DNA from: an uncultured Clostridia bacterium
GTDB lineage: Bacteria > Bacillota > Clostridia > Christensenellales > CAG-917
Assembly (NCBI GenBank): GCA_947589635.1
Contig: CANQCC010000006.1
Location: 1-24,201, forward strand
DNA length: 24,201 nucleotides
Reading direction: 5' to 3'
The stretch's first letter is position 1; each line of letters begins with the position of its first letter. Below the pieces are notes generated by a model. The model saw nothing but the letters and a program-made list of their open reading frames with translations. It did not search any database and was not told the origin of the DNA. This document shows, one piece after another, positions 7,348 through 14,875 of the stretch. The translations under genes and the position numbers were made by a program.

Positions 7348-9237
7348 ATGACTCAAAACGAAGAAAAATTGGTAGCGGAAGTCAAACAGGACTTCCTTAA
7401 GCGGCAGGAGGCGCGCAGACCTATCGAACTGAATTGGCGGCTTAACATGAACTTTGTCGTCGGCAATCAGTACTCGCGCATTTCGGCGGCGGGAGACATC
7501 GAGGAGAGCGACAAGCAGTACTATTGGCAGCAGCGCGAAGTCTTCAATCACATCGCGCCCATTCTCGAGACAAGGCTCGCCAAACTTTCCCGCGTAAAGG
7601 CCAAGGCGACCGTGCGCCCCGCTACGTCAGACGACGAGGACATGGCAAGCGCCTCTTTGGCGACCAAACTTATCGACGCCGTGTGCAAGGAAAACGAATT
7701 TCCCACTCAACTTGCGATCGCCAACAGCTGGAGCGAGATAACGGGAAGCGCCTTTTTCAAAGTGACCTGGGACAACACCAAGGGCAAGGCGCTCGACGCG
7801 GAGGGCAAGCTGCACGAGGGCGAAGTGAAAATAACCGTCTGCCCGCCGTTTGAGATCTTCCCCGCGGATATTGCCATCACCGACCTCGACGCGCAATCGT
7901 CGATAATCCACGCCAAGGCGCTCACGGTCAAAGAGGTGGAGAGCATCTGGGGAAAGAAGGTGCAAGGCGGCGAAGTCAACGTCTTCTCGTTTGACAACGC
8001 GGACGTCGCGGGCGGATTCGGATACAACGCGCAATTGCCCAAGATCGTCAGCGAAAAGAGGGAGGACAGCGTCATCGTCATAGAGCGCTATGAAAAGCCC
8101 ACATACTCGGCGCCCAACGGCAGGCTGACCATAGTCGCGGGCGATACGCTGCTTTACGACGGCGATATGCCGTACATAAACGGCGAGGACGGAGCAAGGG
8201 TGTATCCGTTTGCGCGGCAGACCTGCATAGACAGCCTCGCCAACTTTTTCGGGACCTCCGTCGTGGAGCGCATAATCCCCGTCCAGCGCGCCTACAACGC
8301 AGTGAAAAACCGCAAGCACGAATATATGAACAGGCTTGCCGTCGGAGTGCTCGCGGTCGAGGACGGATCGGTGGATACGGACAGCCTCGAAGAGGAGGGA
8401 CTTCCTCCAGGAAAGGTCGTCGTGTACAGGCAGGGCAGCACTCCTCCCGTCATGCTCGGCGCGGGGCAAATTCCCGCCGAATTTGCAAGAGAGGAGGAAA
8501 AACTGCTTAACGAATTTGTCATGATAAGCGGCGTAAGCGAGGTCACCACCTATTCGCAGGTGCCATCCAACGTCGCGTCCGGAGTCGCGATATCGCTGCT
8601 GCTTGAACAGGACGACACCAGGATATCCCTGACCGCGGACAGCCTCAGGGAGTGCGTAAAGCGGGTAAGCAAACAGATACTCCGCCTCTACAGGCAATTT
8701 GCAAAAGTGCCCAGGGTAAAGCGCATCACGGGCGAAAACGGCGAGGTGGAACTTGCCTCGTTTTCCGCCAACAACATCGACAGCGAAGACATCGTCTTCG
8801 ACACCATAAGCGACATTGAAGACACGCTATCCGCGCGCCGCGCCATGGTCTTCGACCTGCTTAAGCTAGGGCTGTTTGCGGACGAGGCGGGCAGGCTTCC
8901 TTCGGGCACAAAGGCGAAGGTGTTTGAGATACTCGGCTTCGGCAATTGGGAGGACGCGCGCAGCGTGGACGAGCTTCACATCAAAAAGGCGCAGAGGGAA
9001 AACCTCGAGCTTGAAAGCGGAGACGCCGTCCCCGACGTCTATGACGATCACGCGTTGCATATATCCGAGCACGTCAAACTTTGCATATCCACAAAGTGCT
9101 CCCGCGACGCCGCGCTGAGAGAAAGAGTCGCGAAACACATCCTCGCGCACAGGCAGCTTCAGGGGCTTGACGAGGGATTGAAAGAGATGAAAGAAAAGTT
9201 TGAGGAGGAGCAAAATGACAGACCCCAAAACGCCTGA
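7348..9237 (+). CDS. Phage portal protein, P22-like
   Basis: This 629-residue protein has the length and layout of P22-type portals: an N-terminal helical wing (KQDFLKRQEARRPIELNWRL), the repeated NxxP/PFEIFPADI segment, an IIPVQRAYNAVKNRKHEYMN stem helix near 310-330, and a long C-terminal helical, Glu/Lys-rich tail. Portals form a dodecameric ring at one capsid vertex, the docking site for terminase and later for the tail. This type is found in short-tailed phages. The start ATG directly follows the preceding stop with AAGGAGAT upstream. The end overlaps the scaffold gene by 23 bases. No frameshift or truncation is seen. Confidence 0.88.
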   Translation: MTQNEEKLVAEVKQDFLKRQEARRPIELNWRLNMNFVVGNQYSRISAAGDIEESDKQYYWQQREVFNHIAPILETRLAKLSRVKAKATVRPATSDDEDMASASLATKLIDAVCKENEFPTQLAIANSWSEITGSAFFKVTWDNTKGKALDAEGKLHEGEVKITVCPPFEIFPADIAITDLDAQSSIIHAKALTVKEVESIWGKKVQGGEVNVFSFDNADVAGGFGYNAQLPKIVSEKREDSVIVIERYEKPTYSAPNGRLTIVAGDTLLYDGDMPYINGEDGARVYPFARQTCIDSLANFFGTSVVERIIPVQRAYNAVKNRKHEYMNRLAVGVLAVEDGSVDTDSLEEEGLPPGKVVVYRQGSTPPVMLGAGQIPAEFAREEEKLLNEFVMISGVSEVTTYSQVPSNVASGVAISLLLEQDDTRISLTADSLRECVKRVSKQILRLYRQFAKVPRVKRITGENGEVELASFSANNIDSEDIVFDTISDIEDTLSARRAMVFDLLKLGLFADEAGRLPSGTKAKVFEILGFGNWEDARSVDELHIKKAQRENLELESGDAVPDVYDDHALHISEHVKLCISTKCSRDAALRERVAKHILAHRQLQGLDEGLKEMKEKFEEEQNDRPQNA

Positions 9238-9880
9238 AAACGTCGTGACGACAGAGACCGCTTCAGACGGCGGCAATTTGCAAAACGAACAAATAAACCC
9301 TGCAAAACAAGAGGATAAACAACCGATTTTGCAAAATGAAGAGCAAAATAAAACGCAAGAACAGACAAAGACATCCTACGGCAAATTCAAAGACCCGCAG
9401 GAACTTATAAAGGCTTACGGCGAGCTTGAAAGAGAGTTCACCAAGAAATCGCAACGCTTAAAAGAGCTTGAAAACAGCCTCAGGCCTTTTGAGAGCGAGC
9501 AGGAGTGGAAGGAGGCTACGGACAAGTTTTTCGAAAGGACCCCGTCCGCCGTCCCGCTCCGCAAGGAGATCGCAAGAGAGATCTTGTTCGATCCGGCGCT
9601 CAGAAAGGACAGAGACTGCTTTGACAAGGCGCTTGTCAGGGTGCTCGCGAAAAATTTCAAAACTCCCGAACAGCTTATGTCCGACGGACAATTTTTGAAG
9701 GACTATGTGCTTGCCTCAAGCGAGGTGAAGGACGCGGTGATAAGCGGCTATCTTGCCGATATCGCCTCTTCTCAGCCCCCGCGCACAGTGGGCGGAGGCG
9801 GAAATCAATGCGTCGCTCCCGCAAGGAGGCCCGTCACGGTCGAGGAGGCCGGCAGGATGTTTTTGAAAGACTATAAATAA
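9215..9880 (+). CDS. Capsid scaffolding protein
   Basis: This 221-residue protein lies between portal and capsid genes, the usual scaffold position. Its first 50 residues are Gln/Asn/Glu-rich and disordered. A coiled-coil segment follows (GELEREFTKKSQRLKELENS, about 69-88), then helices and a short basic C-terminus ending in GRMFLKDYK, as expected for a capsid-binding tail. Scaffolds assemble inside the prohead and leave before DNA entry. No protease motif is visible, so a removal and recycling route like that of P22 is more likely than self-cleavage. ATG 9215 has GAGGAGGAG upstream; an earlier TTG is unlikely. Confidence 0.75.
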   Translation: MTDPKTPENVVTTETASDGGNLQNEQINPAKQEDKQPILQNEEQNKTQEQTKTSYGKFKDPQELIKAYGELEREFTKKSQRLKELENSLRPFESEQEWKEATDKFFERTPSAVPLRKEIAREILFDPALRKDRDCFDKALVRVLAKNFKTPEQLMSDGQFLKDYVLASSEVKDAVISGYLADIASSQPPRTVGGGGNQCVAPARRPVTVEEAGRMFLKDYK

Positions 9881-9895
9881 AAAAGGAGAAACATT

Positions 9896-11068
9896 ATGGT
9901 AACAATCTCAAGCGCAGATAAAGCGCTTAAAAGCTATTATCTCGGCGTACTTGCCGATCAACTCAACGTGGGCGTAAACCCCCTGCTCGCAAAGATAGAG
10001 CACACCACAGCGGACGTCTGGGGCAAGGAAATCAAAAAACTTGCGCCCTACGGCATCAACGGCGGCATAGGTTCGGGCGAGGAGACGGACAACCTTCCTC
10101 AAAGCGGCCAAAACAACTATGCGCAATTCACGCTCACTCTCAAAAACCTGTTTGGCAAGATAGAGCTGTCGGACAAGGCCATCCGCGCCTCTCAGAACAA
10201 CGCGGGCGCGTTTGTCAACTTGCTCAACGCGGAGATGGACGGCTTGCTCAAGGCAAGCAAATTCAACTTCGGCCGCATGCTTTTCGGCGACGGAAGCGGC
10301 CTTATCGCCACCACAGTCGAGAATACCGGCTCAACAAACAACCAAATAACCGTGAACAGCGTGAAGGCGCTTATGGAGGGCATGACAGTGGACGTTTACA
10401 GCGCTTTGGACGTGCGCGACGCAAACGTCAGCGGCTCCCGCATAGTCTCCATAGACAGGGCGAATAAGGTGGTAACGCTGTCCAAGAGCGCGACGGAAAA
10501 ACTCGGCGCAGGCTGCAAGATATACGTGCAGGGCTCCAAAAACAACGAGCTTACCGGCCTCGAGGCGATCTTCGGCGACAGTCCCACGATTTACGGACTG
10601 ACAAGAAGCGAGTACAGTTTTCTCACTCCCCACAAGGCTACGGTGGAAGGCAAGGTCACTGTAAGCGACATCCAGGACGCCATTGACGCCGTGGAAGAGA
10701 ACGCGGGCGGCGGGATCGACTTTATCGTCGCGTCCTACAAGCTGCGCAAGCAATATGTCGACCACGTCACGGCAAATCGCGCCAACCTCGATTATATGGA
10801 GCTGGACGGCGGGTACAAGACCCTCAGCTATTCCGGCATCCCCTTCGTGGCGGACAGATTTGTCGCGGACGACGACATGTATCTGCTCAATACCCGCGAT
10901 TTCAAGCTGCATCAACTTTGCGATTGGCGCTGGCTTGAGGGCGAGAGCGGAAGCGTGTTGCATCAGGTGCCGGGCAAGGCTTGCTACAGCGCGACCCTCG
11001 TCAAGTATGCGGATCTGCTTTGCGAGCGTCCCATGGGACAGGCAAAGATCACCTTCAATCAGGCGTGA
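9896..11068 (+). CDS. Major capsid protein, HK97-like fold
   Basis: This 390-residue protein follows the scaffold after 15 bases, with a strong AAAAGGAG site. The N-terminal arm (about 1-35) precedes an extended-loop-like segment (NLPQSGQNNYAQFTLTLKNL, 66-85). The helix LSDKAIRAS and a long spine helix (about 104-128, ending NFGRMLFGDG) follow. Residues about 140-215 look like an inserted beta-barrel (TVDVYSALDV ... SRIVSIDRANKVVTLS), as in several short-tailed phage capsids. Then come the A-domain-like IDFIVASYKLRKQYVDH and the Asp-rich FVADRFVADDDMYLLN. It should form the icosahedral shell. An encapsulin is unlikely because the gene sits among terminase, portal and connector genes. Confidence 0.88.
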   Translation: MVTISSADKALKSYYLGVLADQLNVGVNPLLAKIEHTTADVWGKEIKKLAPYGINGGIGSGEETDNLPQSGQNNYAQFTLTLKNLFGKIELSDKAIRASQNNAGAFVNLLNAEMDGLLKASKFNFGRMLFGDGSGLIATTVENTGSTNNQITVNSVKALMEGMTVDVYSALDVRDANVSGSRIVSIDRANKVVTLSKSATEKLGAGCKIYVQGSKNNELTGLEAIFGDSPTIYGLTRSEYSFLTPHKATVEGKVTVSDIQDAIDAVEENAGGGIDFIVASYKLRKQYVDHVTANRANLDYMELDGGYKTLSYSGIPFVADRFVADDDMYLLNTRDFKLHQLCDWRWLEGESGSVLHQVPGKACYSATLVKYADLLCERPMGQAKITFNQA

Positions 11069-11379
11069 TGGACGGACTTATGAAAATAAGCGCGGACGTA
11101 TTGGATATCGCCGCGAGGCTTAAGGAGATAGATCCGCGCTATGAAGTCTATCGCAATCTCAAGCTGCACAGGTTCGAGATATATGCCGACGGGGTACTGC
11201 AAATCGCGGTACCCTTCGGCAGGCTTGACGGCCGCACTCTCGAGCTTGTGCGCGAGACGCGCGCGGAGAGGGCGGAGGAACTTCTGTCCCGCCTGGACGC
11301 TCAGAACGCGCGCTTGAGAGAGGAGGCGATATCCGCCGCCCGCGACAGGGCGGAATACCTAAAGGAGGAGGCAATATGA
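11068..11379 (+). CDS. Small conserved phage head-cassette protein
   Basis: This 103-residue protein starts in a TGATG overlap with the capsid stop; an alternative ATG lies at 11080. The core IAARLKEIDPRYEVYRN, then HRFEIYADG and VPFGRLDGRTLELVRETR, resembles a small protein often found beside capsid genes in Firmicutes phages (pattern recalled, not searched). The C-terminal third is a charged helix (EELLSRLDAQNARLREEAIS). Its function is unknown; a minor head or assembly role is likely from position. Confidence 0.7.
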   Translation: MDGLMKISADVLDIAARLKEIDPRYEVYRNLKLHRFEIYADGVLQIAVPFGRLDGRTLELVRETRAERAEELLSRLDAQNARLREEAISAARDRAEYLKEEAI

Positions 11380-11921
11380 CTGCAAAATTTTTACTTGCAA
11401 GATGTCTCGAAAAAATCAACGTGACGGATTTTTTGGACAAATCCTCATACACCAACTACGACAAGAGCATTCTGGACCCCTTGCTTAAGGCGATGAACAT
11501 CGTCTATGAGGAGTTTATATGCGATTATTTCCCGCTGATCACGGACGAGGAAGTAAACCTCAAAAACGGCGTATGCTTAACGAAGTCGCTTGAAAAGCAG
11601 ATAATCTATCCCATTTCGCTGATGAAGGACGGGCAGAAGGTCGCCTTCGTCGCGGAGGTCAACGGCATAAGAGCGGACATAGAGGGCAAAGCAACTTTAA
11701 GATACGCCTATATGCCCGCGGAAAAGATAGACGTCAACGGCGAGATAGAGATGGGACTTATGCCGCTGGATACGCTTACGGACGGCATCGTCGCGCAATA
11801 TTATCTTATAAACAAGGCGTTCGATCTTGCGCAGCTTTACGACGCGAGATACCGCAAAAAGCTGTGGGCGCTGCGCTATAAGGGCAAGAACCTCATGCTC
11901 AAAGAGAGGAGGTGGGGATGA
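11376..11921 (+). CDS. Head-tail connector (P22 gp4-like)
   Basis: This 181-residue protein overlaps the previous stop by ATGA and has GGAGGAGG upstream. An N-terminal helical part (LLARCLEKINVTDFL, then YDKSILDPLLKAMNIVYEEF) is followed by beta-rich segments and a helix LAQLYDARYRKKLWALRYK. Helical adaptors of this size directly after the capsid gene in short-tailed phages form the ring below the portal (P22 gp4, T7 gp11 role). The assignment rests on position, size and general composition more than on a diagnostic motif. Confidence 0.6.
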   Translation: MTAKFLLARCLEKINVTDFLDKSSYTNYDKSILDPLLKAMNIVYEEFICDYFPLITDEEVNLKNGVCLTKSLEKQIIYPISLMKDGQKVAFVAEVNGIRADIEGKATLRYAYMPAEKIDVNGEIEMGLMPLDTLTDGIVAQYYLINKAFDLAQLYDARYRKKLWALRYKGKNLMLKERRWG

Positions 11922-13342
11922 TGGCGTATATGCCTAAAGTCATCAGACGAAGATTCAAGGTGGGATTCAAGGGGATGCTTCCCCCTAAGACTCCCGTATC
12001 CGAAAACATGCGCTATGCGTCGTCGTGCGTCAACTTCATCTTTGAAAACGGCTGTTTGCAGGGCTATTTCGGGCTTGACGTCGCAAAAAAGTACGATTCC
12101 GCAAAGTCCGCGATACAGACCGCGCCGTCCGGCATAAAGGATCTGTTTTTGTACAAATACGCCGACAAGGACAACGTCTGCGACGACAGACTTGTCGCAC
12201 GGCTAAGCGACGGCACGGTGTGGTTTACTCCACTCCTAAAGTCGGGAGGCTGGCAAAAAGTGGAAGGACTTGGCATAAGCGGCGACGTGCATGCGGTCAA
12301 TTACAACTTCAAAGGCGCGGACAGACTGTTGTTCTGTTCCCCGTCAGAGCCTCTTTACATGCTTGAAGGAGATACGCCGCTGTATTGCAAGGACGCGCCC
12401 CATTTTTCCTGCTTCGCGATACACGGCGAGAGGCTTTTCGGAGGTGTGAACGGCGCGAGGCCCAAACCTTGGTTTTCGGCCGATTTCGATCCCTTCAACT
12501 GGAAGGTCAGCGAAAGCGAGGCGGGATTTATCTCCTTTGACGACGCGTACGGCGACATAGTGGACGTCGTATCCTTCCTCGGGCACCTGTACGTGTTCAG
12601 AAAATACGCCGTCTTCAGGCTGACCGCGTTCGGCAAGCAGAGCGAATTTTCACTGAAAAGGCTGTTTTTGGACGCTTCGGGCATAGCCGCAAACAGCATC
12701 TGCGTGTGCGGAGACGTCATCATGTTTATGGCGGGCACGAAAATGTACGCGTTTGACGGCTACGACGTGAAACAGGTCGCAAAAAATCTGCCTGCGATAT
12801 ACAGCTCGGCATTCGCTACGGGCGCGTACAGCGACGGGATATACTATCTTGGCGTAAAGATTGCCAACCGTGCGTCCGTAACGGGCAACGACGCGATATT
12901 GAGGTACAACGTGCATACCGATACGGTATCCATATATAACACCAATCGCCCGCAATGCTTGCTCACCGTGAAGACTTCGGGATACGAGCAGGTGTTCGCC
13001 GCGGTCAACGACCCCGAGCACCTCGGCAAAGTCGCGGTCATATCGGACAGCGGCAACGCGTTTGGAACGGCTACGACAAAGATCTTCGACACGGGGCTGA
13101 GCACGCTTGGCACTACAAGGCAGAAGGTGGTAAGGCGAATAAGCATTTACACCTTGGTTCCCCTCACGCTCATCGTCAAACTTGACTACTCGCAGATGAG
13201 TTTTAACATCTTGGGTCAAGACAGCATGCAAAACATCTACGTGGACAAGGCGGGTGCGCTTGTAGGGGTAAGGATAACAAACTCGTCGGGCAAGGCGAAT
13301 ATCCCGCCGCTCGAGATGGAAGTCGACTTTATGAAAGAATAG
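11918..13342 (+). CDS. Tail nozzle / head-completion protein (P22 gp10-like)
   Basis: This 474-residue beta-rich protein opens with RRFKVGFKGMLPPKTPVSEN, then RYASSCVNFIFENGCLQGY, a layout reminiscent of nozzle proteins of short-tailed phages. Repeating blade-like segments follow (GDVHAVNYNF, CFAIHGERLFGGVNGARPK, FLGHLYVFRKYAVFRLT, DVIMFMAGTKMYAFDGYDV), consistent with a beta-propeller. In P22 the gp10 hexamer extends the connector and binds the tailspike. No tailspike or fibre gene is present here. ATG 11918 overlaps the connector stop; ATG 11921 is equally possible, both served by GAGGAGG. Confidence 0.65.
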   Translation: MMAYMPKVIRRRFKVGFKGMLPPKTPVSENMRYASSCVNFIFENGCLQGYFGLDVAKKYDSAKSAIQTAPSGIKDLFLYKYADKDNVCDDRLVARLSDGTVWFTPLLKSGGWQKVEGLGISGDVHAVNYNFKGADRLLFCSPSEPLYMLEGDTPLYCKDAPHFSCFAIHGERLFGGVNGARPKPWFSADFDPFNWKVSESEAGFISFDDAYGDIVDVVSFLGHLYVFRKYAVFRLTAFGKQSEFSLKRLFLDASGIAANSICVCGDVIMFMAGTKMYAFDGYDVKQVAKNLPAIYSSAFATGAYSDGIYYLGVKIANRASVTGNDAILRYNVHTDTVSIYNTNRPQCLLTVKTSGYEQVFAAVNDPEHLGKVAVISDSGNAFGTATTKIFDTGLSTLGTTRQKVVRRISIYTLVPLTLIVKLDYSQMSFNILGQDSMQNIYVDKAGALVGVRITNSSGKANIPPLEMEVDFMKE

Positions 13343-13350
13343 GAGGAAAT

Positions 13351-13434
13351 ATGAACTTAAGCAATATCATATCGGAGCTCGAGGAACTCGAGGAGAGAGT
13401 GGCAAGACTGGAAGCGCTTGTCGGCGCCAATTAG
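13351..13434 (+). CDS. 27-residue coiled-coil micro-protein
   Basis: ATG 13351 to TAG 13434 encodes MNLSNIISELEELEERVARL and seven more residues (EALVGAN). A perfect heptad pattern is present: L3, L10, V17, V24 at a positions and I6, L13, L20 at d positions. An AGGAGGAAAT site is placed directly before it, and its own stop is embedded in the next gene's TAGGAGGAA site. Both signals argue for real translation. The likely role is a small trimeric or dimeric coiled coil in the particle or in assembly; no family is recognised. Confidence 0.7.
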   Translation: MNLSNIISELEELEERVARLEALVGAN

Positions 13435-13445
13435 GAGGAAAAACT

Positions 13446-14474
13446 ATGGCAAAGTCATTTTGGGACGAATTCAAAGACCTCTTCAAAACGCCCGCTCAGC
13501 GCGAAGAGGAAAGAAAAAAGAGCATAGACGACGCCCTCGAAAGGGAAAAGGACGTAGTAAAACAGCTTGAAGAGCTGGACCAACAGTATAAGGAATCCCT
13601 CACGCCGGAGCCGGAACCCGACCTCGACGCGCTTTTCCCCGAGGATTCGGGACTGAGAGAGCGCAGCTACGACGCGCCCACCGACGAGGAGCTAAGACAG
13701 CAGGCGACGGATAAATTCGCCTCCGAAAAGGCCCTCAAGAGCGAAAAACTTAAGGACGATTACGACAAGGACGTCGCCAAAGCGGAAGAGAAAAAACAGG
13801 AGGCGCAGCAAAAACTCGACGAGAGCCTGCTTGGCATTGCCGAAAGCCTCAACGAACAGGGCGAAAACATAAAGGACAGCGCCGTGGAGCGCGGCGTCGC
13901 AAGAGGCAGCATCCTAAAAAGCGCTCTCGAGGAACTCGGCAAAAACATGGGCGCGGCGGCAAGCGAGAAGCGCAAACAGTACGAATCTTCGCTTGACGAG
14001 ATAGACAAAAATATCGCCGCCCTGTCAAGCGAATACGAAAACGCGCTTGAAGAGCTGGACCTCAGCTACGCCGCCAAACTCAGCGACGAAATGGACAAAC
14101 TCAAAAAGGAACGGGATAAGCAGGTGGAACAAATAGAGAAGTACAACGCAAATATCCGCGCGCAACAGGAAAAATACGCCCGCGAAAGAGAACAGGATAT
14201 CGCGGAGTTTCTTCAAAAACGCGAACAGGAAAAGCTTGAAAAGCAGGCGGCGCACGAAAACTATGAGCGTACGCACGGGCTGAGCGGCGAAAAACAGAAA
14301 AACTATGCCGCGCGCTATGACATCGCGTATGAGTTTTACTCCTCGCTCGACCCCGAAATAGCCGCGGATGCCCTGGAAGCCTCGCCAAACATGAAGTATT
14401 ATCTTGGAGTTTACTACAACAAGCTGCTCTCCGAACTTAAAAAGAGGGACGCCACCGGCGAAGTCTACTTTTGA
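13446..14474 (+). CDS. Coiled-coil structural or ejection-type protein, unknown
   Basis: This 342-residue, highly charged protein is almost entirely helical. It has an amphipathic start (AKSFWDEFKDLFKT), a Pro/Glu hinge (SLTPEPEPDLDALFPEDSGL, about 51-70), long coiled coils (about 85-280) with one less charged stretch (VERGVARGSILKSALEELG), and a C-terminal YDIAYEFYSSLDPEIAADAL segment, ending SELKKRDATGEVYF. I do not recognise a family. In this position short-tailed phages place ejection proteins or the tail needle, and the long helices suit either role. The start has TAGGAGGAA upstream. The 3' end forms the first unit of a degenerate DNA repeat that continues past the stop. Confidence 0.75.
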   Translation: MAKSFWDEFKDLFKTPAQREEERKKSIDDALEREKDVVKQLEELDQQYKESLTPEPEPDLDALFPEDSGLRERSYDAPTDEELRQQATDKFASEKALKSEKLKDDYDKDVAKAEEKKQEAQQKLDESLLGIAESLNEQGENIKDSAVERGVARGSILKSALEELGKNMGAAASEKRKQYESSLDEIDKNIAALSSEYENALEELDLSYAAKLSDEMDKLKKERDKQVEQIEKYNANIRAQQEKYAREREQDIAEFLQKREQEKLEKQAAHENYERTHGLSGEKQKNYAARYDIAYEFYSSLDPEIAADALEASPNMKYYLGVYYNKLLSELKKRDATGEVYF

Positions 14475-14668
14475 TGCAGGACTTAAATAGGGTCGCATTC
14501 GGCGAGATATAATTTCAGCTCCGAACTTGAAAAGAGAGCGCTTCAGACGAGGCCGTTTTAAGGGGCGAACTGAAAAGAGCGATATTTAAGACGAGGTCCG
14601 ATTCAGGGCAGAACTTAAAGAGTGCGCCGCCGACGTGGTCTAAATTTGGGCATAACTTAAAATGAAAA
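14429..14668 (+). repeat. Degenerate tandem repeat, six units of about 44 bp
   Basis: GAACTT-like anchors begin at 14433, 14479, 14523, 14567, 14611 and 14653, giving spacings of 46, 44, 44, 44 and 42. Units follow the rough pattern GAACTTAAAAAGAG, then about 12 variable bases, then GACGAGGTC and a T-rich end. The first unit is inside the 3' end of the coiled-coil gene; the others are noncoding or out of frame, because 44 is not a multiple of three. The last unit runs into the terminator hairpin. Function unknown. Confidence 0.7.
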
Positions 14669-14714
14669 GCGCTTGTCGCAGTTGATATGCTTGCGGCAAG
14701 CGCCGATTTTTTTT
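14669..14714 (+). terminator. Intrinsic terminator closing the phage-type cassette
   Basis: A 12-bp stem (14669-14680 with 14692-14703, one G-U wobble) with an 11-nt loop is followed by eight T residues (14707-14714). It is placed at the end of the ten-gene block and before the convergent hydrolase gene. Bases 14715-14875 hold nothing I can identify. Confidence 0.85.
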
Positions 14715-14875
14715 CGATTTTCAGGCTCTATCGATATTGTGGGAAAAGTTCCCGAAGGCGATGAGAATTTATATTTCTGTTTTTCTGTATTGATATCGGC
14801 ATGGCAAATTTCGAAAGGGAATCGAATATTTTATCCCATCAGAATGCCGGTTTTTGAAAACTCATTCGCTTTTAT

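Noticed and set aside
7627..8697. 356-codon minus-strand open frame inside the portal gene
   Set aside because: It is a shadow of the portal frame, with no ribosome site and a composition typical of antisense translation.
9896..11068. Encapsulin nanocompartment shell
   Set aside because: The HK97-fold protein is surrounded by terminase, portal, scaffold and connector genes and has a capsid-type inserted domain, so it is a phage capsid protein.
14429..14668. CRISPR array or diversity-generating template
   Set aside because: Units are degenerate, about 44 bp with no constant repeat and spacer split, and no cas or reverse transcriptase gene is present.
5487..14875. Attachment-site direct repeats or a tRNA target flanking the cassette
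   Set aside because: No matching repeat of useful length and no tRNA could be seen at either edge by eye; the end points may lie outside the window.
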